Source: Cryptomeria japonica (lineage: Eukaryota; Streptophyta; Pinopsida; Cupressales; Cupressaceae). From it: DNA of 64,000 nt. The translations under genes and the position numbers were made by a program. Shown here piece by piece: positions 56,501 through 64,000 of the stretch (position 1 is its first letter; the number at the start of each line of letters is the position of its first letter). The stretch lies in the NCBI RefSeq assembly GCF_030272615.1, contig NC_081409.1, positions 531,215,791-531,279,790 of the forward strand, read 5' to 3'. The notes beneath the pieces are model-generated. The model was not told the DNA's origin. It searched no databases and was given only the letters and a program-made list of their open reading frames with translations.

Positions 56501-57525
56501 GACTTCAGTTTGATGGTGCAGGTTCCAATTCCTCTGACTGGATGTGAAGAATCGTCTCCGATGGTTACTTCCTCATCATCTTTCTCTATCATGGAGTCTA
56601 GTATTTCTCTAAAGCCGGTGATGTGTCTGGATGAACCACTGTCGATCACCCATGAGTTAGATTTGTTTGAAGTATGGCTTGTAAGTGCTGAGTAGAGGAC
56701 ATAGTTCTCGGAGTCATTTTCTTTTCTAGATTTCTTCACTTTTGCAAATGTGGCTTGCTTCCCTTTCTCTGGACAGTTTGCAACATAGTGTCCGAATTTG
56801 TCACACCTATAACATTGAACATGTGATAGGTCTTTCTTAGAAGTGTTCTTGCCTTGTTTAGCTTTTCTTTTCCTGAATTGCTTCTTTTTGTATTTTTTAT
56901 TGATGTTTGTATTTAGGACTTGCAAGTCTTCATCTATATTCTTCTGTTTTATTCCTACCTTGTTCAATCGGGATTCTTCTTGTAGACAGTCATCTCTTAG
57001 TCTCTCAAACTTAGGATATTTAGACCTTGCACTGATGCCTTGGACGAATGTGCTCCATCCACTAGGCAACCCATCTAAAGCAATGAGTGTTAGTTCTTTG
57101 CCTCGGATCTCGTAGTCCAGAGTTGCAAGTTCATCTTTTAGAACCGATATCCGCATGAAGTAGGTGTTGATTGTCTCCCCTTTGTTCATGGTGATATGAT
57201 TTATTTCTCGTTTTAGTGCTAGAGTACAACTTGCATTTGATATCTCAAAGGTCTTTTCAAGTGCCTTGAACATTTTATAAGCCGTCTCCTGCTTTCTAAT
57301 GATGGGCATTATATTATTTCTTACCCCATCCACTATTATTTTAATGGCCTTATCATTTCCCTCGATCCATGTGGATTTCTCGGTTTCATCTTCTGGTTGT
57401 GCACTTTCAGTTTGGACATATGAATCAACTTTGTTTTCTCTTAAAATCATTTTGATTCTAAACTTCCAAGCTGAAAAATCTTCGCTACCTCCGAGTCTGT
57501 CTTCGAATCTGATAGCGTTGGCCAT
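53584..57525 (-). CDS. Copia gag-pol polyprotein, intact
   Basis: 1,313 residues, no stop or frameshift. Start ATG 57525 (MANAIRFEDRLGGSEDFSAW), about 75 bases after the primer site. Gag (UBN2-type) occupies residues about 10-215, and the CCHC knuckle CYRCDKFGHYVANC is at about 238-251. The protease motif WVIDSGSS is near 292-299 and the gag-pre-integrase VWHRRLGHLN near 424. The integrase catalytic residues lie in HSDVCGP (about 487), TDNGGEY (about 553) and NGVAERKN (about 589). Reverse transcriptase spans about 850-1100 with VHQMDVKTAFLNGE, LYGLKQAPRVWY and catalytic YVDD near 1000. RNase H follows with FTDSDWAGS and STEAEYIA, ending near DILTKPLS. Domain order IN-RT-RH defines Ty1/copia. 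All catalytic motifs look intact. Confidence 0.97.
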   Translation of the reverse strand: MANAIRFEDRLGGSEDFSAWKFRIKMILRENKVDSYVQTESAQPEDETEKSTWIEGNDKAIKIIVDGVRNNIMPIIRKQETAYKMFKALEKTFEISNASCTLALKREINHITMNKGETINTYFMRISVLKDELATLDYEIRGKELTLIALDGLPSGWSTFVQGISARSKYPKFERLRDDCLQEESRLNKVGIKQKNIDEDLQVLNTNINKKYKKKQFRKRKAKQGKNTSKKDLSHVQCYRCDKFGHYVANCPEKGKQATFAKVKKSRKENDSENYVLYSALTSHTSNKSNSWVIDSGSSRHITGFREILDSMIEKDDEEVTIGDDSSHPVRGIGTCTIKLKSGMSLQLEEVLYVPGIKRNLISISALKDQGYRVTFMENKVLAWPKRSSIKDAKVIGRRQGYLYELCIEPNLALIHEVTNANKVWHRRLGHLNYRALSTMGNLVTGLPKLKQYHSEACKGCALGKNTKNAFQNSTRKTSKVLELIHSDVCGPMSVPSLGGFLYYVIFVDDYSRRTWIYFLKYKESEEILSRFKEFKTLTENLSENKIKTLRTDNGGEYTSELFKDFCKNSGIKRELTIPYNPQQNGVAERKNRTIVEAAKAMILDQNLNLNLWAEATNTAVYIQNRCPHSHLEDKTPEEVFTKTKPDISHLRIFGCPVYIHVPKEKRLKLEPSGKRGILVGYSETSKAYRIYVQGQRNIELSRDVIFEEDLAFKRAQNTIEPEIHNPTPNLEEELTPELQREYLEETISETQDPRIDNRKKRPLWATKTIVEAQKFAAPSGTFRESKRPNKFINYVALMNDLSKAEPNNVSDALKHQVWIDAMTEEYQSIMKNDVWEIVPRPTKKSVVSSKWLFKIKHVADGSIEKHKARFVARGFSQKEGIDYEETFAPVARYTSVRAILAIAAVKGWKVHQMDVKTAFLNGEIVEEVYLEQPEGFEIHDAKSHVCRLKKALYGLKQAPRVWYERIDTYLSKLGFSKNDADPNLYLKRNKGDMLMLILYVDDLLITGDNHLIDQCKKDLSTEFDMKDLGLLHYFLGLEVWQNSDNIVLNQGKYTLDILTRFRMLNCRPMTSPMETNFHKLKEATAKSRPTDPTQYRQMIGSLMYLVNTRPDICYAVNALSQFMCEPKEIHLVAVKHIMRYLQGTLKLGLKYEKVDIDLHGFTDSDWAGSVTDRKSTSGCCFSLGSAMISWISRKQSSVAQSSTEAEYIAASMVAREAVWLRKLLVGLFGEPMKPTVIQCDNQSCIKLSINPVFHDRSKHIEIPYHYVRDMVDRNVIKLEYVCTGDQTADILTKPLSRVKVDHFRKGLGMIER

Positions 57526-57601
57526 TATGGAAATGTGATGTAGTTTGTAACTTAGTCCTTGAATTTTATCAAAATTGAATAGCCTTAGGTTCGATTACCT
57601 T

Positions 57602-57614
57602 GGCTCTGATACCA
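57602..57614 (-). other. Primer-binding site of the copia element
   Basis: On the minus strand TGGTATCAGAGCC follows the LTR directly and matches the initiator-methionine tRNA 3' end perfectly. Confidence 0.93.
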
Positions 57615-58406
57615 TGTAAAGTTATTTCAATTTCAATTAAAGAACAAGTTATGAACTATGTATGCTATAAATGGATATGAGGAATTATGTCAATGTCTGA
57701 TAATTCTGATTTTATCTGCAGGTCTGAAGGAGAGAGATCATTTAATATTTTCTATATTTACTCCAAATGAATTCAATTGGCATATATATCATTTAGGCAA
57801 CCGGTCAATTGGTCTATTGACCGGTCATGCCTTTTAGGCATGACCGATCAATGCACCCATTGATCGGTGCCTTTGTAATTATACCATTAACACAATGCTG
57901 ATTATCGGTTCAAAACACCCGATAGCATATTGTAATATCATAATATAATGACTGATCAATGTAATGAATCGGTTCATATAAACACCGATGATTCAAAGTG
58001 CACGATGTATGTAATCCAACAGGTGCAGTTGTTAACTAATGTTAATTCCAAATGAAGCGGTCTATTCATTAAACCCGATAACAAATATGCCCGATATAAT
58101 TACGCCTGATAACAGATGTGAACCGGTGCCAATGGTTATGCACCCGATAGCAAGTATGTATCGGCTAATAACCCGATGACTTATAGCATTTAATATGCTA
58201 TCGGGTTAATACGCCGATAGCATATTAATGCCAATTAATAATTGACATTAATATGCTATCGGGTTGTTAGCCCGATAGCATAATGATAAGTGATGTTTGT
58301 ACAATCCGATAATCATATGCAATATAAATCTGACATGAAGCATGTAAATAACAGAACAAGGAAGGTTAGGAAGATCTTATCTTGCATAAGCTACCATGCA
58401 TTAACA
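57615..58406 (-). repeat. 5' LTR of the copia element (element orientation)
   Basis: 792 bp. Contains the same palindromic words as the other LTR: ACCGGTCAAT, CCGATCAATG, GCTATCGGG and their complements. It presumably drives transcription leftward. Confidence 0.95.
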
Positions 58407-59442
58407 GCGGTCATATGTGAGCTCAACCCATATACATCAACAAGAAGGGTTTAAACTTTAAATCCCATGTCGCCTAGTGAGAGACACCAACATTTTTCAC
58501 TACTGATCTACTTCAGAGCTACTAACACAATATCTCCACACGACAACTGCTAATCTACTGCCAAGGGGTGCTCAACTTGACCACCACCAATTGCCTGCCA
58601 ACCATTGGAGCACCACCGCCCAACCACCAGGGGGGCACCTTTGGTTATTTTTGCTTGCCTAAATGAGGCATATTTTTCTTTCTAGCAATATTAGGCATAC
58701 AATATCGAATTTTCAAAAATGAATAGGTGTCAAAAAACTAGTTTTCAGCATAATTCCAATGGTGCTAGTTATTTTTCCGTATTTTGCTGCTAGAGAATTT
58801 TTTTGATCATTGAAGTCCAATCATCCATTTTAACTTCTAAGCTCATGTCTTTTTATCAATTTATCTAATTTTTGTAATACTTTCAATGATGGAAAGGTAT
58901 TGAGGTGCTCTTCTCAACCATCCATGTAATTTTTCCAAATTCATCCCCAAGTATCTTTTATTCATTTTGTTGGTTTTACGCATTTTGGTTGATAACTTGT
59001 ACATCTTGGCAACTGGAGAAGTCTTGTCTTTTAGGGTGGACTTCATTTTAGTGTATCTGTTCTGCATTTATTTTTGCTAGTTGTAATCATGCTTCCAAAT
59101 CAATAGAAAATCGAATGTGATTATTGTGAGGAAAAAAGCATACAATAGATGAATGCATGCTGAAGAAACTTGATGATTTGAAACTTCATAATGAACTAAC
59201 TTAATTGATTGAGACAATTTTGCATTGCAATTGGCATTAGCTTGTTAGATTCTTCTAGCCCATCTTTTGCAACTACATTTTGCAAGGGTAAGCAAAGTAG
59301 TCAAATGGAATGCATTGAAATCTTTACTCCATCTACTCCATCACATGTTGCTTCTTTGAGAACTTCCATTTTTTCTTTGCAATAGAACAATATTAGTCTT
59401 CTTGTTCCACCACATTGGGATCCATATTTATCTAAGTTCCAT
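58407..59442. other. Continuation of the older LTR element, eroded
   Basis: This sequence was contiguous with 51563-51997 before the copia insertion. The only recognisable coding trace is a frameshifted CCHC-like knuckle near 59115-59165 on the plus strand. Otherwise AT-rich, with no intact frame. Confidence 0.4.
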
Positions 59443-59540
59443 AATGTTTTCAGGAGGCGGACGGGGGGATAGTAGGGGATACATTTCGAAGATGACAATC
59501 TAAGGGCCATTTTTTGGGGATGATGGTGGGACAACAATAT
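59443..59540 (+). mobile_element. Eroded left end of a hAT-like element related to the one at 40670
   Basis: ATGTTTTCAGGAGGCGGACG at 59444, then about 70 bases, align with the left terminus at 40671 (shared GACGGGGGGA, TTTC, AAGGGCC and a G-rich stretch, then a TATAT/ATACAT tract in both). Many G-to-A type differences. The end base and target duplication are no longer visible. Confidence 0.45.
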
Positions 59541-59557
59541 ATTTATATGTATATGTA

Positions 59558-59589
<32 letters not shown>

Positions 59590-59625
59590 AGAATGTATAT
59601 ATATACAAACATATGTATATATGTG

Positions 59626-59664
<39 letters not shown>

Positions 59665-59990
59665 CTCTAAATTGTATATTTAAAAGGATGAGCCGGTATG
59701 GTCCGTTGGTACCCTCCCAAAAAAACGTTAATACAGACTATACCTAGCAAACTGCAATAACGAATTATAAACCCTAAAGCTATTAAATTTATACCACACA
59801 ACCCTAATTCCATGCTTCAAGCCCTAACTAGATAATTCTCTATAAATAGCTGAATGTTTGACAAAAACCGTAAGAGCGGTAGAGAGTTACTACTAAGTTT
59901 AGTATATATATATGTATATGTGTATATGTATATACATACATACATGTAAATATATATATACCTTGAAACACATACATATGTATATAGTAT
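59533..59990. repeat. (TA)n and (ATGT)n microsatellites
   Basis: Alternating TA/TATG/TGTA tracts at about 59533-59665 and 59905-59990, with an AT-rich non-coding stretch between. Open frames over them (Tyr/Ile repeats) are artefacts. Confidence 0.85.
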
Positions 59991-59997
59991 AGAAACG

Positions 59998-60168
59998 GGA
60001 CTCGCCCAGACTCGGCGAGTCCGAGTACGAGTCAGGCCCGGCAAGTCCCAGGGACTCGGACTCGGACTCGTCCGAGTTTGGCAAGTAAACTCGCCAGACT
60101 CACCGAGTTGGTGAGTTTGGCCCAAACTCACCAAACTCGGCGAGTCCCAAGCCCCAGACTCGGTCGGC
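59998..60168 (+). repeat. Subterminal GACTCGGCGAGT array
   Basis: About 170 GC-rich bases with some fifteen copies of ACTCG/CGAGT, often as ACTCGGCGAGT or CTCACCGAGTTGGTGAGT palindromes, in otherwise AT-rich DNA. It sits 0.6 kb upstream of the hAT transposase ATG, which fits the left subterminal region of that transposon. The exact terminus, perhaps near 59985-59998, is not defined. Confidence 0.6.
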
Positions 60169-60778
60169 GTCAAGCCAAAAGAAAAACACAAAAAAAAATT
60201 ATTTTGCAATGTTTTTTTGAGTCCATTTTTTTTTGTTAATTATCTTCTATCCCTAAAAGTGACTTTCATTTCATTCACTTGCAAAAAAAGGAGTAAAGTG
60301 AGTTGGGAAGAAAAACAAGGGTGCATAGAAGAAAAACCAACAAGGAGGAAGCTCAAGTTTTCTTCAATTTGTCACATTGGAGCTGCATTGTGTTTCGATT
60401 TGGTGCATCAAGAGTTGGATAGGAAGACTTTGCAGCTCATTTCAAGATTGTTGTAAGAGGTAAGATTGTTTTATTGAAGATTAGTTTGTTTCTCGTATGC
60501 AAAAATTCCATTTTCTATTCATTTATTTTGAAAGTTTTACATTTTCTTTCAAAATCTTTTGTATGTTTATATGTAGCATGTAGTATGTAATTGTAGTGTT
60601 GTACTATGTAGGGTTTGTAAATTTCTTTTTTTTAAAAGTAGGGTTTGACAAACCCTACTTTAGTTTTTTTGAATGTATGTAATATGTATTAATTTTATTT
60701 TGTATTTGTAATGTTTTATTGCAGCAAACTTCACTTTATTATTTGCCTCAACTTCAAGTTTCACAAAACTATCCTAAA

Positions 60779-63725
60779 ATGTCGACTTCAACTTCTAGAC
60801 CCCCCATTAGAAAGGACCCTGCTTGGAAATATCATGAAGATTTTCCAGGGCAAGGAAAGGGGCAAACAAAATGTATGTTTTGCAAAACAATATTCCATGG
60901 AGGTATATATAGGCTGAAATACCATATTGTTGGTGTGCGTGGACATGATGCCGAACTATGCCTAAAAGCAGTCCCTGAGGCCGTACGTGAATGTTATGTA
61001 ATGGTTGAGGAGATTGAAAGGAAAAAGAAACAAAAGGAGGATCGAGCGGCCATTGGGAGAGAGACAGTTTTAGGAAGAGGGACACAGTTAGGTTGTGTTG
61101 GAGGCCCTTCTTCCTTACCTCCATATCGTCCCACTCAGTTTGCTATTGCTGGTGCTTCTGTTTCTGCTTCTGCTTCTATAAGTGGCAGTGCCACCGCCAC
61201 TTCTCATGCTCCTAGCACTAGTAGTTGTAGTGGGAGTGTTGCCATTGGACCTAGGATTCGTAAATCTAGGTTGGATTCCTTCTTTGTGCCTCGCACTACT
61301 CCTGGGTCCCAACCGTCGCTTGAGGGCATGGGTTGGAACAAGGAGGTCCATGATGCTGCTAAAATGGCAGTTGGCAGGTTTTGGAGCTATAGCTGTATTC
61401 CATTCTTTGTAGCCAGGTGAATGTTTTACTAACTTTTATGTTTGATAACTTTGATTGTTTTAATTTTATACTTAACTTATCTCATTGAATTTTTATACTT
61501 CACTTATCTCATTGAGTTTCTTTGCGACAGGTCTCCTTATTGGCAACAAATGGTTGATGCCATTACCATATGCAGGGCGGGGTTCAAAGCCCCTAGTGAA
61601 AGTGATTTGAGGGGACCCATTTTGCCTCAAATGGTGGATGATGTGAAGAAGGATTTAGATGAACAATGCCAGCTATGGAGCACTAAAGGTTGCACCATCA
61701 TGACTGATGGTTGGACGGATAGGAGAAATAGAACTCTCCTTAATTTTCTTGTTTCTTCCGCAGGTGATTGATTAATTTTAGTTTCATATAGTCTTTAATT
61801 TTTTATTTTTTATCTAATGGTTTATTGAATGATCATTGACCTAGCTTTATTTTTTTATTTCAGGGGGCATCGTTTTCATCAAGTCCATTGATGCCTCCGC
61901 CCATTGCAAGAATGCCACCTACCTATGTGAGCAGATAGAGGAGGTGATTGAAGATGTGGGTGAGGAGAACATGGTATAGGTGGTGACCGACAATGCAGCA
62001 AATTATGTTGCTACGGGTAAACTTTTGATTACAAACTAATTTTGTTTGCAAATTAATTACTATCTTGTAGTTTGTACCTCCATTAATTACAATTTACAAT
62101 GCAACAAATTATGTTGCTGCAGGTAGACTATTGATGGAGAGGCACCCATCTATAGTTTGGACTCCATGTGCTGCTCATTGCATTGACCTCATGTTGGAGG
62201 ATATTGGAAAAATCCCATGGGTCAAGAGATGTGTAGAAAGGGCAAGAAATGTCTGCAAATTTGTATATAATCATTCATGGGTGTTGGCTCTTATGAGACA
62301 ATACACAGAGCAGAAGGAGTTAGCTCGTTCAGGAATCACAAGATTTGCCACAAACTTCCTCACATTGCAGTCCATGCTTAGGTCTAAGTCTGCCTTGAGA
62401 CGTATGATTGTTGGTGAGGAGTGGTCTTCCTCATCCTATGCTACCACCCCTGCAGGGAAAGATATGGCAGACTGCATTTTTGATGAGCAAGGCTTTTGGG
62501 TCCCTTGTGATGAGATAGTGAAGGTAATTTTTTTATAAATTCTACAATTTATATTTTAACTTCATGTTTTATAACTTATTATATGTATTCTCTTATTTGC
62601 TCATTTTTCTAAATTACACAATATTTTCAATTTTGCAATTTGTTAAGCCCTTGGTGGTTTTGTTGCGAGTTGCGGATGGAGATAAGCCCACAATGGGCTA
62701 TATATATGAGGGCATGAATAGGGCGAAGGAGGCCATCAGATTCATCTATGGAGGAGATGAGAGCAAGTATGGTCCCATTTGGGAGATCATTGATAGGAGA
62801 TGGCATCATCAACTTCATAGGCCCATCCATGCGGCAGCCTATTATCTGAATCCGGCATTCCGTTTTATCCCTTCTTTCAAGGCTAATGTGGAGGTCCTTA
62901 ATGGGCATACGCAATCATGGAGAAGATGGGACCTACTGGTACTTCTCAGATAGACCTTTTTCGAGAGCTACAGTTGTTCTCAAGTGCACAAGGGGAGACC
63001 TTCTCTCGTCCTGTCGCCAAAGACGGCAGGACAACTATGATGCCAGGTAAAAATAAATTGTAAGGTTTAATTTTAGTTTTATTCAATACTATATTGTAAC
63101 TTGTTAAATGAGTTCATGAGTGAGACTGATTTTATTTATTTTTCTCATTTCAAACTTAGATCATTGGTGGAGCTTTTTTGGCCCAGAGACACCAAATATT
63201 CATAAGTTGGCCATTCGCATCTTGAGCCAACCATGCAGTGCATCAGGTTGTGAGCGCAATTGGAGTATGTTTGAGCACATACACTCCAAGAGGCGCAATA
63301 GATTATCTGTGGAGAAGATGAATGATCTCGTCTTTGTTCACTACAACCTCCGCCTGAGAATGAGAAAGAATGCATTAGTTGACATCTCTCCTATCATTCT
63401 AGATGAGGTTGATCTTGAAGCAGAGTGGGCCAATGAGAATCAGACAACTCTTGGGACTCCTACAACTGTCTTTAGTGATGATGACATTGATTGGATCGAC
63501 CAAGTAGATATAGAGGTTGAGGTTGTAGCCATGGCAGAGGAGGAGTAGAGAGCACGAGCAGAGACAGGAAATACTGAGACTTGGAGTGACACAGTTGTTC
63601 CTGATGTTGGTGAGCATGGCATGGTGTCACGGGGAGCGACTATGGCTGTTGAATCATCCAGGACCTACTTTAAACGCCTTCGCAGGGGGCCAGGGCGAGA
63701 GGGTGCACGGCCCTCTGAGCCATAG
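60779..63725 (+). pseudogene. hAT-family transposase gene (BED, DUF659, hAT dimerisation)
   Basis: hAT transposases cut and paste DNA elements with 8-bp target duplications. Predicted coding exons are 60779-61416, 61531-61763, 61864-62016, 62123-62523, about 62648-63046 and 63160-63725; a 5'-UTR intron at about 60460-60724 is likely. Exon 1 has a BED-type finger (CMFCKTIFHGG, then LKYHIVGVRGHD) and a Ser-rich linker. Exons 2-3 have the DUF659 region (TIMTDGWTDRRNRTLLNFLV, VVTDNAANYV), exon 4 TPCAAHCIDLMLEDIGK, and exon 6 the dimerisation domain (LSQPCSASGCERNWSMFEHI). Lesions: TAG at 61977 in exon 3, a one-base loss near 62905, a TAG at 63546 with 59 open codons after it, and a weak exon 5 acceptor. 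Few lesions, so recently functional. The element's right end lies beyond the window. Confidence 0.87.
62017..62122 (+). other. Intron 3 of the hAT gene, bounded by a 40-bp direct repeat
   Basis: The last about 25 bases of exon 3 plus about 15 of the intron (from 61991) recur with about five differences around the intron's end and the start of exon 4 (from 62097), offset 106, which is exactly the intron length. The two copies carry GGGTAAAC at the donor and CAGGTAGAC at the acceptor. Splicing gives VATGRLLMERHP in frame. Confidence 0.7.
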
Positions 63726-64000
63726 GCTTGTACACTTGTAGTTGTATTTAGTATTTAGTATTTACCTTTGGTATTTGTATGAAACATTTGATGATGATCA
63801 TATGATGACATGGATTTTTTATTCCATGAGTTTTGTAATATTGTATACATTTGACAATATTTATAATTTTATATATCTATGTTTGTCATTTTCTTCAGCT
63901 ACAATTTGCGTTTATGCTTATGTGATTGATGTATACTTGTGTATGTAATCAAATGAGCCGAGTTTGATGATGTTTTTGTGTCTTTAAGGTGTATTCAATA
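63726..64000. other. 3' flank of the hAT gene
   Basis: AT-rich; probably the 3' untranslated and subterminal DNA of the transposon. One GCCGAGTTTG near 63957 recalls the left subterminal motif. No terminus seen before the window ends. Confidence 0.5.

Larger units (their letters stand above)
51998..58406 (-). mobile_element. Young, intact Ty1/copia LTR retrotransposon
   Basis: LTRs of equal length (51998-52789 and 57615-58406, 792 bp each, TGTAAAG...TTAACA) differ at about seven positions by eye (about 99% identical). The perfect 5-bp duplication GCGGT flanks it (51993-51997 and 58407-58411). Read right to left it has a 5' LTR, a perfect primer site, a 1,313-residue uninterrupted polyprotein, a 0.8 kb non-coding stretch, a purine tract (AAGAGGGAG) and a 3' LTR. 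It looks autonomous and recently active. It sits inside an older LTR element whose LTR is at 51322. Confidence 0.96.

Noticed and set aside
58861-59067. Basic 68-codon minus-strand open frame
   Set aside because: No domain; it overlaps the probable remnant of the older LTR element on the other strand.
59455-59700. A complete small MITE between 59443 and about 59700
   Set aside because: No convincing inverted right end or target duplication was seen; only the left end is related to the 40670 element.
59514-60209. Tyr/Ile-rich and Ser/Pro-rich open frames
   Set aside because: They are translations of the TA microsatellites and of the ACTCG array.
1-64000. CRISPR arrays, rRNA or tRNA genes
   Set aside because: None seen. 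The regularly spaced repeats found are plant satellite or transposon arrays, and the only tRNA-like signal is a B box in a doubtful SINE fragment.

Overview
This window looks like nuclear DNA of a seed plant, most likely a gymnosperm. It is AT-rich, dominated by old and young transposable elements, and its genes have very long, element-filled introns. There are no bacterial features. The host genes recognised are an alternative oxidase (AOX), an RPW8-like NLR immune receptor and the last exon of a DUR3-type urea transporter. Only the DUR3 exon has no visible damage. The species assignment is inference.

Layout. 1-2810: degenerate telomere-like CCCTAA array with about 0.9 kb higher-order periodicity. 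3052-3236: foldback MITE-like element. 4151-13099: AOX pseudogene (+) with the canonical four-exon layout, whose first intron holds a nearly full-length antisense LINE (5040-10850). 13830-15460: remains of an RNase H-bearing LINE (-). 16433-25509: NLR pseudogene (-) split near its 3' end by a chromodomain Ty3/gypsy element (16539-22750, target duplication GTAAT). 26290-34236: second LINE (+) with RNase H. 36641-37775: 3' module of a LINE related to the first. 38843-39800: DUR3 last exon (-). 40670-48272: a 7.6 kb hAT-like terminal-inverted-repeat element (CAGTGTTCCA ends, 8-bp target duplication AATGTAAC) with no transposase, carrying a 1,150-codon plant-mobile-domain-like/coiled-coil frame. 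51322-51562: LTR and PBS of an old element, split by a young intact Ty1/copia element (51998-58406, -, duplication GCGGT, LTRs about 99% identical by eye). 59443 to the end: a degraded hAT-like end, microsatellites, a subterminal ACTCGGCGAGT-type array and a six-exon hAT transposase gene with few lesions.

How it fits together. The window is a nest of elements of different ages in and around decaying host genes. Four elements (both LINEs, the gypsy element and the plant-mobile-domain cargo) keep one reading frame over kilobases, interrupted almost only by stop codons that single C-to-T or G-to-A changes can explain. This fits decay of methylated DNA. AOX and the NLR instead carry indels and splice-site losses. 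The most novel object is the hAT-ended element carrying the plant-mobile-domain-like cargo. Its left end resembles the degraded end at 59443, next to a hAT transposase gene, which suggests a local family and possibly a source of trans-mobilisation.
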